Source: Dasyornis broadbenti (lineage: Eukaryota > Chordata > Aves > Passeriformes > Dasyornithidae). Taken from it: a stretch of 64,000 nt of DNA. A program made the position numbers and the translations under genes. Where the stretch lies: positions 3,099,674-3,163,673 of the forward strand of contig VZRN01006818.1 in assembly GCA_013397935.1 (NCBI GenBank), written 5' to 3'. Of this stretch, positions 1 through 13,100 are shown in pieces (the first letter of the stretch is position 1; every line of letters starts with the position of its first letter). The notes under the pieces are model-generated. The model saw nothing but the letters and a program-made list of their open reading frames with translations. It had not been told where the DNA came from and made no database searches.

Positions 1-200
1 TCGGCCCCGCCGCGGGCGGGGAAGAGAACGGTGCCCGGCGGCCGCCGGCGTTGTCAGCGGGAAGTCCGAGCCGAGCCCCACCTAGTCCGGCCGCGGGAGA
101 GGAGCCGCTCGCTCTTTCCGGCCGGTGTGTGGGGGCGAGGCGGGGGGGTCAGCCCGGGCGCGGCCGGCTGGGGCAGCCCGCCGGGGCTTGTGCCTGGAGC
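1..200 (+). promoter_or_regulatory. RAP1B: CpG-rich promoter / presumed 5' non-coding exon of RAP1B
   Basis: The first 200 bases are strongly GC- and CpG-rich and end abruptly in AT-rich sequence after about position 200, as expected for the edge of a CpG island. RAP1B in other vertebrates has a non-coding first exon in such an island followed by a very long intron, and the first RAP1B coding exon here is 18 kb downstream on the same strand. I could not choose the splice donor: several GT dinucleotides are present and none is a clear consensus. The window may start inside the exon, so the transcription start is not defined. Assignment to RAP1B is inference from position and strand. Confidence 0.6.
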
Positions 201-1498
201 TGCCTATTTGTTCCATGGAGCGGGACAAATACACAGCGCTGTGGCCTACGAGTTTCCCTTCCTGCTTATCATAAAATGTAAAGGGAATGACAGGGATGTT
301 CGTCTCGTCTGAACATCGCACCATCGTCCGTGTCAAAGCAAATGGAAGAATCTGACACTTACTGCGCCAAACCCGTCTAATGAGCCTGAGATCCTTGTGC
401 CCTTCTGCGTGCGTTGGTGAAGAATCGGTGCAAGGAAAACAAAGTTTGCAGAGGGGAAAATAGAACCAAATCTGACTGTTTTCACATTGGCCCTAGATTA
501 CAAAAGAGAATGAGAAACCAAGGTTTTCTGCGCAAAAAGAATAGCATGCTTTTACTCCCATTTCCATCTTAAAGGCATGGGTTGTGCTGCTCAGGGTAAA
601 TGAAACCAAAAAAGGAAAGTCTTTTTCTATATTGTTTTGGGGTATGATAGTAAGGTAGTACAGTTCCAAGAGAGGGTATGTCAGAGATGCCCAGCTTGAA
701 AATCACACAGGTCGTGTGTGTGTTCTTGCATTTAGATGTTTTGATTAGTGTAATTGTAATTTTCCACATATAACAGCTACATCTTACCCCAGTCTGAGAT
801 GTGTAGACAGTGTATGACAAAGACTTTTCAGTACTCTTTCACCGTGAAGTATACATTGAAATTACTGTTATAAGAAAAGGAGACAAGAAACACTCTTTTC
901 CATGAATTATAATTAAAAGGCAGTGAAGCAATCACATTGCGTTAAAGAATAACCATTTAAAAACAAGTGTATTTCCCTTTGGAAAGAGTCTCTTATCTCT
1001 ATGAAAAAACTTTGAACATTAATCAAATTATTACCTTTTGGATGACTTGTCTCTATATTAAATTCACAAGCTTTTGGGAGGAAAAAAACCCAACTGAACT
1101 TGGTACAGTTGAGCATTTTCATTTTTCTTCTTCATTGCATCTTATTTTACTCTTGCTCAAAATCTATCATGTGGATTCATTCTAGATAAAAATGAACTGA
1201 GTGAATAGTGGGAGATACTTGGACTATTCACATTAAAGGCTTTGCAAAAATAAACTTTAACTAATTAGATGCGCTATTTTATTCCTTTGGTACCCATATA
1301 TTTTCAGGCATGCTGCTTGTAGTGATATGAACTACTTCTGGTTTAACTTAGAGCTGTAGTGTAAAACTGTATTATTATCTGTACCCAGGTAACTGAGTTT
1401 GGAATTACACTGTACAATATAAGTACCGTGTACCTTTTTTGCAGCAAAGATGATAATACTTGGAGCACCTGTCTGCCTGGGGGTGAAATAACCTGTAA

Positions 1499-1534
1499 AA
1501 TAAAGTTAAAAGACCAAAAAAAAAAAAAAAAAAA
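1499..1534 (+). repeat. AATAAA signal followed by a 19-A run
   Basis: A hexamer AATAAA (1499-1504) is followed 11 bases later by 19 uninterrupted adenines (1516-1534). This is the layout of a reverse-transcribed polyadenylated mRNA end, or of a genomic A tract beside a cryptic polyadenylation site in intron 1. I could not recognise a parent gene in the upstream sequence and did not find a target-site duplication. Confidence 0.4.
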
Positions 1535-4500
1535 GTAAACCCAGAACTTTTATATGGGAGGAAGAAAACCCAATAGTCCTTTTACTGTCTGTACCTATGC
1601 TTCTATTACTATATACATGCACCAGATAAGTTTTCTGAGTGGAATTAAAACTGTGCTATTTTGTTCCAAAGCTCTGCTGTAGGACAGTTCATCAAAAATA
1701 AATCTGAAGTGAGCCATGACACTTCTTTTTGTGCTGTGCCAGTTTTTACAGAGTAAAACTGTCTTTTTAATTGAGAGCCTTTCTGGAGCAGAGGCAAACA
1801 GATGGGAATCTAGGTGAGGGCCTACAAAAGGAGAAAGAAATTGCTTGTATGGCTGAGGAAGGAAGTGTGCTGGAGACTACACTGTAGCTTGTGATCTAAC
1901 AGTTAGTAAATGTGACAGGGAACTAAAATAAACAGTTGTCCACCTATCATCTGGGATGTGGGAAGTGCAAGAGTCACATAAGTACTTGAGTACTTGATGC
2001 TTACTGCTACAGTGCCAATCCTGTCATCCACAGAGCTCTGCTAGCTGCTCGGGGCTAGGTACAGAGAGGTGCTCTTAAGGATAAGAATATCTTACTGATA
2101 AAAACAGGCACTCTGTTGTCCTTGGGTGTACGCTGAGAGGGTAGAGCGGTCCTTTGTGAATTGGCCTTTCTAGGTAATGCTTAGATGACACTTTCAGATG
2201 CCTAGCTGACATTTGAGAGTGTTCATCAGGTTAGGCTCAAGTTGTGAGTTTTTAATCAAAATTGCTCTCTTAGTAAACAAATCACTCAGGATACGCTGTA
2301 CGACAGAAGTTCATGTTTAGCTTGTGGTTGCAAGTGCTGCCACTCCTTTACCTCAGGACAAATCCAAAAGCAGACCGGAGTGCACTGTGTGGTGTCAGTG
2401 TACTGAATCCCTGCTGAGTTGGGGCAGGTTTCTGCTGTGTTCTGTTGCATCTAGGTCAGGTAGAGGGATATTTTAAACAGTCTTCTTGTTCAGAGAGATG
2501 AAAGGAATATCTCCAGTAACTACACCTTCATATTTCAAGGCAGACTTTGTTTTCTTGCTCAGATGTGGTTAAGATGGTCTGTTCCTTTTCTTCTTGCTTA
2601 AAGCAGGGGGAAAAAGAAGTGTTTTTGTACTAGAATGTCATTAGTAGGAGACCTGTTTTAGTAGAGCTTTAGTATCTTAAAGCATCTAATGTATCACATT
2701 TTCCTTAGGGTCTGTCATCCATGAGGCAGCTGGGTGAGACAGGCGTAGTAGAAGTAATGTTTTGATGAAGTTGTGGCAGTTTGCTTGTAGTAGGCAAATG
2801 CTATTTGGAGAAAGTCAAAGACCTAGTCTGCTGGTACAAACTGTTTCTTTATGAAGCAGTTAAATGAGGTTACCTTCAAAAGCAGCAGTAGGTTTTGGCT
2901 TGAAACTCTCAGCTCTCAAGCTTCAGAATGTGTAAAGAAACACTGGACAACTAAAAGTCAAGAAGTTTTTTATTTTTATGTGTGCCTGCTCATGCATACT
3001 CTTGTGAGCTCCTGACATACTGCATGTTCCTCTCTTCTAGCAGCAAAGAAAGGGAGGAAGGCTGTAAACACCAGGTTGGAAATCTGCCTATTAGGCAACT
3101 TCTGAAATATAAAATGATTTGGGGGCCCTCTAGCTATTCAAGATACTTCTTTTTCAAGAACAGTCTTTTAACAGTGATTTTTACTACTGAAGCAGTAGAT
3201 TGAAAGTCACTATAAGACCCTAGAGGAATGTGTGTTGCAGAGTTAGATGTTTTAAAGGTGAATCAGGAAGAAGAGGAGGCATTTGACAATACCTTGTGCA
3301 CTGTCCCAGTCAGCACTCTAGTTATTAATCTAAGGACTTGATGTTATTTGAAGTTGGTATGCAGCTACAAAAAGAGACTGCCAAGTAAGTCCACATGGTT
3401 AGTTTATTCCTGACCAAGGGAGGAAGGCCAGACCATAGTGGAGAAGTAGGACGGTCTAGCTCTTCTGATGGATTGGTGTTTGTGTCCTGTGACAGACAAG
3501 CAATATCTCATGTTTCTCCCAAGCTTGAAATTCTCTTTAGGAAATCTGTACTTTCTTAGATCACTTGGTATCATTCCTGCAGCTGTTGCAACACAGGAAG
3601 GTGGCCTAAATGTGAATGACTTGACAAGGTCTTCTGCGAAAACGATATTGTGAGCCACTGTTACTCATTCATGAAATCATTTTCAATGTAACCCTAATTG
3701 TAGAGCTGTGAGAAACCTTATATCATTAAATTTTTGAGCAGTATTGAAGACCTGGAATAGGGGAACAGTTTATTTTCATAACTGAAGACAAACTTAAAGC
3801 AAGGCTCTGTAGTTAAAATTCTTTTTCATTGAAACTCAGGAGAATGTGATCTTTGCATCAAGAGTTGTTGACATTGAAGTGACTCTTACTTGTTTTAATT
3901 ATAGCGGTTTTTATTACCTAATTTCAGTAGGTAATCTGGATTAAAGGAAAATATGTACTCCAGCATTTCCATTAGTATGGCTTACTCTATAACTTTTTGT
4001 GACATTAGATGGTGAAAGTTTTTCCTTAAATTAGCTTCTTACCTATTGCCCAGATAACATATATTGTCTAGCCTCCTCTTCAGTTAATCTGATAATTTGT
4101 GAAGAGTCCCTGCAACTGTTTCTTTCTGTTTCTCTGCATTAGTTGTCTTAGCTTTTGAAGTCTTGTCCTAATTTTTCCACTCACAGTCTCTGCTTCTGAA
4201 ACCTAACCAATTGTGCCTTCACGGTTTTTTGTGTCTGCAGTGAAGTTTATTAAAAGCATTCTTCGTATATCAGGAAGAAGCAAAAAAACCAGTATCACCA
4301 CGTCTGTCAAGGATGAGCTGCAGACATTAGTGAGTTATCTATGTGGAGTTCCAGAGGGGAGGTACAGGGGATAGAAGGAGCACCTGTTACTAGGAGTGGC
4401 ACTTCAGCACTGCAGAAGTGGTTTTGGTAGTTACAGAGTCAGACCAGCTACTTTGATTTTTCTAGTGGTTTCATATATGGTCAGTATTTTTCATTTGAGA

Positions 4501-4819
4501 TTAAGTCAGCATGCTGAACAGTAGTTGGACTGCATCAGAACCCAGATAACAGTGATAGTTAAGTTGTGCAACTGTACAATCATTGTTTGCAGTTAATCAA
4601 ACTTCTATTAACATCTAGTCTAGTACTTCCCCCATAAGTGATTTGTTAGAAGACTAGGGGAAAGTTGCAAAATGTTTCAGGATGGTAAACTGGAATGTCG
4701 AGTCAAAGCAATCTCCATTGAAGTGGAAGTTACCTAAAAATCTTTTACTCTCTGCAATACAATATTTAGGACTAGATTGATTTATTTTTTCTATCAGGTG
4801 ACGTTTACTATTGATACTG

Positions 4820-4965
4820 AGTTGTGGATGCCTGATCTCTCATTCAAAGCCAGGCTGGATGCTAGCCAGGCCCTGAGTTACCTGATCTAGTGCATGGTAT
4901 CCCTGTCTATGCCTGGTTGAACTACATCATCTTTTTGGTCCCTTCCCATCCAAGCCGTTCTGTGT
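4820..4965 (+). mobile_element. CR1 retrotransposon 3' fragment
   Basis: The stretch reads as a diverged CR1 LINE 3' end in sense orientation. It carries recognisable phrases of the CR1 tail: the 'ggctggat' block, 'acctgatctag', 'ccctgtctatgcc', 'ggtcccttcccatccaa' and a terminal 'ttctgtgtg'. It is heavily 5'-truncated, as CR1 copies in bird genomes usually are. Identification is from memory of the consensus, so the boundaries are approximate. Confidence 0.75.
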
Positions 4966-7386
4966 GTGTGGCTGTGTGTCCAGGCGTGTGGGGGCAGCCC
5001 AGTGACATACCGTGCAGGAACCTCTTTTATTCATCTTGTGAATGTGAAGCAGTTACAGGAAATTGTTAGAGGTTGTAAGGTCCAGTCCGTAAAATTCTTG
5101 TGATCTTGCATTGTGAAGGTACCTACAAGTTAACATTCTCAAAGCTTGATGTACAAGTTGACCCATAAACGTGGCCTACTTGGCTTCATGTAATCACTTT
5201 TTGCATAAAATATTGCTGAAGGATTTTCTTTGGATTGGGAGAGTATATAAAGTAATACAGCATACAAAATCTTGACTCGTTCACTTCAGGAGTTACATTT
5301 ACATAGTTAGTATGACTAAGGATATATCATACTGTCTTTTTGTGATCCTTCTTGTTAAAAATGGAGTTTTGAAGGGCAGTAGACATTCTTTGAGTGTGGT
5401 GATTTTATTCCCACTCAGAGAATGGTCATTTTGTTATTTACTGTTACTGTCTGTTGTTTATATTGGTAGAAGCATATAGAAAATGCAATGTGTTTTCATG
5501 GGTTTTATGGTGAGCAGCATCAAAAATAAGTTTGTGAAAAGTGTAACCTCATCTTCAGAATTCTCACAAATATAATACCAATCCACAGATGGATTTCCAA
5601 CGTAGTTTTATATCAACAAGTATACAGTTTGAGATGCCTTGGACTTGTGTTCTTTGTGGACTGTGAAATGTTGTGTTCAAAAACCTAGCCTCTACCAAGA
5701 TTAGTTATTTCAGAATGTGCCGTGCTTCTAGAAACTGTTGCCAAATTGTCATCTTAGCACTTGGTGGAATCAAAGAAACTGTAGTAGTGCTGTGGCATCA
5801 AGGAGCACTGGAAGAGGCAAGAATAGCTGACTGTCATGCTGGAGAGTATCCCTCTTACATTTTTTTGATCCATCCTTTTTTACTTGGTAGCAGATTAGAT
5901 GCGATTTCACCAAAGAAGAGACACCCTGGTGCTTAATCTCTGTGGGCATTGAGTAAGTTTGGAGACCAATAGAGAGAAGTTGTAATATTATAATAAGCAG
6001 ACACTCATAACTAGTTTTTTGTCTAGTTGTGCTTTATCTTCTAATGTTCTTACTTTTGGTGTACAATTTTCTACTTGCTTTTTATATCTGAATACTAGAG
6101 AGGGAAACAAGCATTTCTGAATTATATTATATATATTATTCTCATTTTATTGTTACCTTTTCACCTTCCTTTATATTCGAGTTTATATTTTTATATTTGC
6201 TTATATTTTTAATGATCCTCTGGGTTTTTTTCTGATCTCCCTAAATGTTTTATTTCAGGAATTGCCCAAAGCTAAACTGAGGTTCAGCCGGAGATCTCAC
6301 ATAGAAAACTTAAGTGTGCTAGCTGAAATTCAGCAAAGACTGAGGAAAATGAGGTTTTACAATTAAGTGCTTTAGGCCACTATGTGTGCTTGTGTTTGGC
6401 ATTGTTTTGATCTGTGTGTTGCTTTTCATCAAACTCTTAAGAGTAATCTCAGAAGAGTGCTGTACCAATGTGAGTACAAATTAGAGTGAGAAAGTAAGAA
6501 TATTTCGTGTGAATCCTGGAACATAAAGATCTAGTAGGTTGTACAGTTTTATTCTTGAAGAACAAAGAAGTCCTGAAGTCTCCCTTTTCTGCTAAAAATC
6601 TCGGTCCTGTATAGCCAGGAAACTGGTGAAGAAACAACATTAAGTGCAAGTTTGAACATAGTTTAACTGCAGTAACCAGTATTTTGAGCAATGTGAAGTC
6701 TTGCTAACTAGTTCTGCCTCTAGCCAGAGGCAAGATCTTAAGATGCAGTTTGCAATAACTTTTTTCAAAGACAAATGCGCCAATTTGAAAATGTTTGTAC
6801 TTACAGGTAATGCTATTCTTTCGTTACTTAATCTTATTCGTTACTTAATTTTAAATGAAATTTGGTGCTCTAAGTTTCACAGAGGAAAGCTGAAGCCTCT
6901 TTTCTAAGCTGAATGCTGAATCTGCTGTGGTCGTAGAAGTGAAAATAAGAAACCTTTCACAGACTTGCCTACAGAATGTTGAAGGCATAGATCACAAGCA
7001 CCTAAACAGTATGCATTCAGTAAACTGCAGGCACCCTAAGAAATGTGGAAATGAAAGACTGGTTTCCTGAAGGATGAACTTACTTCACTGGGACAGTCAG
7101 GGTGGATTGAAAAGTCATGCTTCTACTTGGGCTTTGCCCAAAATATAGATTGTTTTGAGATGCTTGTATTTCAAGTAAAACTCTTCAGTGAAAGATTAGG
7201 GTGTAGTGGTAGTGCTCGTTCAAATGCTGTGGTGATTGTGATTGTCACAGCCTACGTAATTGATAACTCTTAGAAGACAGACATGCGGATTTTTTGGGAA
7301 AGATCTTCCCATCCAAACCCATAGAGTTGATTTTAAATTTCAGTAGCCTTTGAACATCTTCTGTTACATTATCAGTGTGTTTGATT

Positions 7387-7466
7387 TGTTGTGGGTTGAC
7401 CCTGGGTGAACATCAGGTGCCTACCAAAGCTGCTGTATCATTCCCCTCCTCAGCTGTGTGGGGCAG
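7387..7466 (-). mobile_element. Outer ERV LTR, first part (interrupted)
   Basis: This segment begins TGTTGTGGGTTGACCC and matches the first 80 or so bases of the complete antisense LTR at 40355-41429 (shared blocks 'atcaggtgcc', 'accaaa', 'cctcctca'). It stops where an oppositely oriented LTR of the same family is inserted at 7467, and the remainder resumes at 8615-8620. It is a dispersed non-coding repeat in RAP1B intron 1. Confidence 0.75.
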
Positions 7467-8614
7467 TGTATTGTTTGCATGACCTTGCTTTGGTAGCAGG
7501 TAGGCTGTTGGGGTGGCTTCTCTGAGAAGCTGCTAGAAGCTTCTTCCATGTCTGATATAACCAATCCCTGGTAGCTCCAAAGATGAATGTGCCACTAGTT
7601 TAGGCTGGGCCAATTAGAAATGGTGGTAATACCTCTGTGATAACAAATTTAAAAAGAAAAAGAAGGGGGGAAAAAAGTTAATGCGCAGTTGTAATTGCAG
7701 CCAGAGAAGAGTGGGCTGAGAATATGTGAGAGGAACAAGTCTGCAGACACCAAGGTCAGTGGAGAAGGCAGGGCAGGAGGTGCTTCAGGTGCTGGAGCTG
7801 ATTCCTCTGCAGACATGGTGATGCAGCTGTGCCCATAAAGCCCATGGAGGTCCATGAGGATGCAGAGATCCACTCACAGCCTATGGAGCAAACCCATGCT
7901 GGAGCAGGTGGGTGCCTGAGAGGAGGCTGTGAACCCATGGGAAGTCTGCGCTGGAACCGGCTCTTGGCAGGGACCTGCAGACCCGTGGAGACAGGAGCCC
8001 ACACTGGAGCAGTGTGCTGGTAGGACTTGTGACCCTGTGGGGGACCAAAGCTGGAGCAGCCTGTCCTTGAAGGACTGCTCCCCGTGGAGGAGTTGACTCA
8101 TGCTTCGGCAGTTTGAGGGGTTCTGTTTCCCATGGGATGGACTCATATTGCACCCATTCACGGAGAACTGTTAGCGAGATGGACTCAGATTGGATAAATT
8201 AACAGTAAACTATCTCCTGTGGGAGGGACCCCACATTGGAGCTAGGGAAGGACTCCTCTCCGTGACCAATGGCAAAAACATGTGATGAACTGACCATAAC
8301 CCCCATTCCCTTCTCCCTGCGCCACTGGGGAAGGAGGTAGAACTTGGGAAGGAGACGGGGTGGGAGAAAGGTGTTTTTAAGGTCTTACTTTACTTCTCAT
8401 TATCTTGCTCTAATTTTGTCAGTAATAAATTCAGTTAATATCTCTGATAGAGGCCTGTTTTGCCTCTGATGGGATTTGGTGAGTGATCTCTCCTGGTCCT
8501 TACCTCAACTCGTGGACCTTTCATTATATTTTCTCTTCTTTTTCCAGTTGAGGAGGGGAGTGATAAAGAGTCATTGGCAGATGCCTGGCATTGAGCCGGG
8601 GTCACCTCACTACA
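7467..8614 (+). mobile_element. Inner solo LTR, nested in an older LTR
   Basis: A 1148-bp solo LTR with TG...CA termini (TGTATTG... to ...CACTACA). In this orientation it has a CCAAT-like block near 7610, an A/T-rich TATA-like stretch near 7645-7656 and an AATAAA at 8424-8429, so its transcriptional sense is +. It is flanked by GGCAG (7462-7466) and GACAG (8615-8619), a 5-bp duplication with one mismatch. It is the reverse-complement relative of the LTR at 40355-41429. The family resembles an abundant passerine LTR (TguLTR-type); that naming is from memory. No gag or pol sequence is attached, and open frames here are accidental. Confidence 0.85.
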
Positions 8615-9503
8615 GACAGAAAATTATAGCACAAGGCTTTCTGGGTCAAGATAAGGACAGGGAAGATCACTTGCCAGTTGCTGTCACAGGGATAAAATAG
8701 AATCAACTTGGGGAAATCAGTTTAATTCATTGCCAATCATATCAGAGTAGGATAATGAGAAATAAATCCAAATCTTAATAACACCTTCTTCCCAGGCTGA
8801 ACTTTGCTCCTACAAAAAGCAAAGTTACTATCTCTCCCTTAGCAGTGCAGTGGGACGGGGAATGGGGGCTGCAGTCACTAGCATGGACATGTTGTCTCTG
8901 CTGCTCCTTCTTTCTCAGTAGGAGGACTCCTCACACTCTTCCCCTGCTCCAGTGTGGGGTCTCTCCCATGGGAGATAGTCGTTCATAAGCTTCTCCAGCA
9001 TGAGTCCCTTCTGGGGGTGCAGTCCTTCAGGAACAAACTGCACCAGCATGTGATTTCTGTAATGTCACAGCCTCCTTTGGGCATTTATCTACTCTGGCCT
9101 GGGATCCTCCATGGGCTCTCAGTGGATCTCTGCTCCATTGTGGACCTCCATGGCTGCAGTGGGGACAGTGTGTCTCACCATGGGCTGCAGGGGAATCTCT
9201 GCACCAGCACCTGAAGCACCTCCTCCTCCTCCTTCTTCACTCACCACTCACGCAAAGTTATTGCTCTTGCATGTTCTCACTCTTCTCTCCACTGCAATTC
9301 TTCCCACTATCAGTTCACCCTTCCAACCCCCTTAAATATGTTATTCCAGAGGTGCTGCTGTTGCTGATGGACTCAGCCTTAGCCTGCAGTGGGTCTATCC
9401 CGAAGCCATCTGACATTGGCTGTGCCAGACATGGGGGAAGCTTCTGGCAGCTTCTCACAAAGCCACCCAGCTACCAAAACCTTACTATGCAAACCCAATA
9501 AAA
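8615..9503 (-). mobile_element. Outer ERV LTR, second part
   Basis: This continues the antisense LTR begun at 7387 directly after the inner insertion. It collinearly matches the copy at 40355-41429: 'gataaggacagg', 'cagagtaggataatgagaaataaa', 'aggaggactcctcacactcttccc', and the end block with 'gggggaagcttctggcagc' and 'gctaccaaaacctt'. A reverse-complement TATA-like block 'cttaaatatg' (9331-9340) is intact. The right end is near 9500 and its final CA is degraded. No clear target duplication remains for this older copy. Confidence 0.8.
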
Positions 9504-9966
9504 TTTGACTTAGAGAAAAGTGAATCTTGAGGTATGACAGGTTTCTCCAGGAAAAGGCAGGCTTTGAAGATGCAGAGGAACCAAAAAGTACGGTCTAAAC
9601 ATGAACTAGAGTGATCTTACGAAAATTCAAATAGAATCTTGTGGAGACTTGATTAAACGAGTTTATCCCTCATTAATTTGGTAACTTTCTACTAAAGATT
9701 TAGTCCGTGTAATTGAAAGTAGTGTTGGGATCAGTGTGATTCAAATTCATTTAGTTAAAATTATTCAGCTTTTTGTGTAGGTGTGCTCGTGTCTATGAGC
9801 TCAGGCTTGCAAGTGTGAATTGCTTACCTTTGGGGTTATACTCCTAACTCAGATTTTTCACCTCTTGAAAATTTGTGACCCATTGAATGAGAGTTCTTTG
9901 GGGGTTTGCATCACAGAGCAGATGCAAAGCTATGGCAATTCACGGCTTTGCATGCAAATATTAGCT

Positions 9967-10130
9967 CGAATTTGTTTCTGTGGGGATTGTTGGTTTGGTT
10001 TTTTAGGTTGGGGTTTTTTTGTTGTTTTTTGGGGGGTGAGGGACATGGGGAGTCATTTTAGTGGGTGAGGTTTTTGTGTGGGGTTTAGTTTTTTTGATTG
10101 GTTGAGTTTGTTGTGTGTTTGGGGTTTTTC
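9967..10130. repeat. G/T-rich low-complexity tract
   Basis: About 160 bases consist almost only of T and G, including T7, G6 and several GGGG/GTTT runs on the + strand. It has no coding frame of note. It lies within RAP1B intron 1, about 0.5 kb after the nested LTRs. The sense RNA would be U/G-rich. Confidence 0.75.
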
Positions 10131-13100
10131 TTAAATATCCTCTTGAAGTGTGTGGCAACTTAGCAGTTGCCTAAGGAACAACCAAGTTGTTTGCGCATCT
10201 CCATATGGGCAGAGCTGTGAAGGTCAATTTATGCAGTTGTCATCTTATAGGTAAGGTTTGCTTGTGGGTTAGACCTTATCTGTGGAGCAGCCATCCCTAG
10301 GTTCAAAGCGCTACTGCTTCACTGCCAGAAATAGAACAGGATGTTTTGTCCAAGTTTCACCCACTTCAGTTAAGCTTTTCAGACTTTTTAGAAACTCATG
10401 TTCACCAGTGGATTCAGCTAATGAAGTTAATTGTTAAAGAAGCAGTTAAGGTTGCACCTCCATTATTGTACCAGTAGCAAAACCACGTGGCAGAGAATAG
10501 TAGTTGTTGCTGGGTGTTGGTGTATGCCTTTTTCAGACCCTCAGGACAGATGTCTGAAGCTATAACAAAAGAATTGTTGAAGGTAGGTATCATTTGGGTG
10601 ACTTCGAGTAAGGTTTGTTGCTCATGTTCAAATACGGTGTTTCTGTTAGGGAAGTATTGATTGAGAGGTTAAAACAGACATGAGTTACAATTACTTGGGA
10701 CTCTGCTGGTATGGTTCAGTTATCATGAAAGAGCTAATTTTATTCCTGTTAATGAATGCTTCTAGTGAGTATTCTCAATTTATATAGAATCAGTGTTGTT
10801 TCAACAGATAAAATTTCTAATCTTAATTAAAATTATGTATGGGAATTTGTACGACTTATCTGTGGCTACCAACCTGATTTGTAATAGAATTACTGTAAAT
10901 TGTACTGTGGAAAGATACTTTGTACATAAAGGGCCTACACTAGCTGGGTTTAAATGGCCAGTAACAAAACATCATATAATGATGAAGGAAATCTTTATAT
11001 CTGTGCCTTGATGATGTGTTAGTAATCTAAACAAACCTGAATAAAACCCAAACTTCCTATAGTGAAGACAGTACAAGTAATGATACCGCAGCATGCAAGC
11101 TCTGACGCTGCCAGGGGTGTATATGATGTGTAGGTATGGAGAAAAAGAAACAGGAGGAACAAAAGTTAAGGTGATCCTGGAATTGCAGCTGAACTCAGCA
11201 TTGGCTTATGTCTGTAGAAGGAAACCTGATACAAGGCTTTACTAGTTCAGCAGCCAGTGTCACAATCAAAGTAGAGCTAGGATTGCCAGATGTTAAGCAG
11301 ATACCAGATGGAATTTGAGGCTAGGTCTTGCTTCTGAAAGAGAAATTATGATGCCTTTTTCCAAAGAAGAGTGTCTTAAGCCAACTGGCAAGCTTGTTCC
11401 TAAAGTAACTTTCAAACTGCACATGAGTGCATTTTTTAAACTATCTTAACTCTGAAAACTTCCATGCCTTACTTGTAGTCCTGCTGGATTTTACCTTGTT
11501 CTGTGGCTTGAAAGGTAAAATACTGTGTAACAATTACGGGGACAAACAAATGGTTGCATCTGCTTTTAGTCAGAAAGATGCCTATCAGGTAATAAAGCAA
11601 GTTGTATATGCTATGATGTGGCAATCCATTAACTTGTAAAAGTTGTAGAGCTAAATACTGATTCTTCTCTGCAACGATAATAGAGCCAAATTCACAGCAT
11701 CAAATTGCTGGTTCAGTTCTCAGAATTTGCTTTATGGTTGACTGTTTAGCTTATGCATAGCAAGACTTTGTAAGGTGGTAATTATACATTCTCTGAATTT
11801 AATACACTTGTAGTATTTTTTCAAATCTGACTGTTGTTTCTGTTTATTACCTGCCTGGATTTTCTTTGCAAGCATAAAAAGCATTTGCAATTCAGTTTCT
11901 TCTGGAATTCGGTGGTCATAATTTTAACTGTAAGTTTGCCTGGTAGAACATTCACAACCAGTTTCCTGGGGGATGGTGACTGTTTTACAGAAATAGGGAG
12001 AACATGCAAAATCATGGCAAACAGTCACCAAAAATAAGAATGTATCTGATAAATGTTACAAATTTCATTTGAAGCTAAAATAGACTCTATGGCATAGGTT
12101 TTATAAGGTACTCCACATTTGAATTGACATGGTAGAATTTTTGCACAAAGTTGAAATTTGAACTCAGTAAGCATTGAAGCATAGCATATTCTTAGTAGCA
12201 TACAAATGTTCATTACATCACTTTCTTTGAAAATGCTTTTTGTATTTTGTGTGAATCTACTGCAAGTTGCACATGACTGCTAGTCTCTCACATCACGAAG
12301 CTTCCACCTTGAGACACCAGTGACTTAGAGCAGGCAGTTTTTACCCTTACAACATCCATTAAATTTCTGTTCAAATTTAAGATCTAGCTGGGAGTTAACT
12401 TTGACTTAAGAAAAAAAAAAAGAAATCCGATTTTATTCAGCTATACTAATTATAGACAGTGGAACTAGTCTCATAAGGTCAGATGTTGTTAGCTGCTTTG
12501 CAGAAATGGTCCCTGTGTGCAGTATTAATCAAGGTAACTCCCTTCAGTGGAAGGAGGAAAACTTGGTTAAGCTTTCTCTGTGTAAGTGTCTCTGTGGGCT
12601 GTTCAAGGAACAGCTTAAACCTTGGTGCCATGCTTGTGCTGCAGTAGCTTGTTCTCAGGTCTCTGACTGTTTCTCAGGTGGTTAGTATGATTTCATGTCA
12701 CTGAATAAGCTTAACCACCCAGACAGCTTTCTGAAAATCCTCTGAAGATTGTCTGACATCAGTTAAAACATTTGAACATAATTGAAGAGCTATTTTTGTC
12801 CAAGAAAAATTACAGTATTAGTGCCCAGAAGAACTGGCTGTTCAACTGATGAAATAGATGTTTGTCAAGACCAGAAACTATCAAAATCAGGAAAAAACTA
12901 GAAATAAAAGTTGCTTCTAGCTTTGTTTACTGAACGGTGGATTCAATTCCAGAGAGTCTGCATTAGTAATGAAGTAATTGTACTTTCAGGAATCTTGAGT
13001 ATGAAAGTCTTTAATTAGACCACGATCAGCTTTTCAGTGTATCTAATCATCAGAATTGATTTCAGAATAATGTTTTTTATAAGTGTGTGAAAGTCAGCTC

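Noticed and set aside
7649..8161. Several overlapping frames of 64-95 codons on both strands
   Set aside because: They fall inside the nested LTR and arise from its GC-rich repeated interior.
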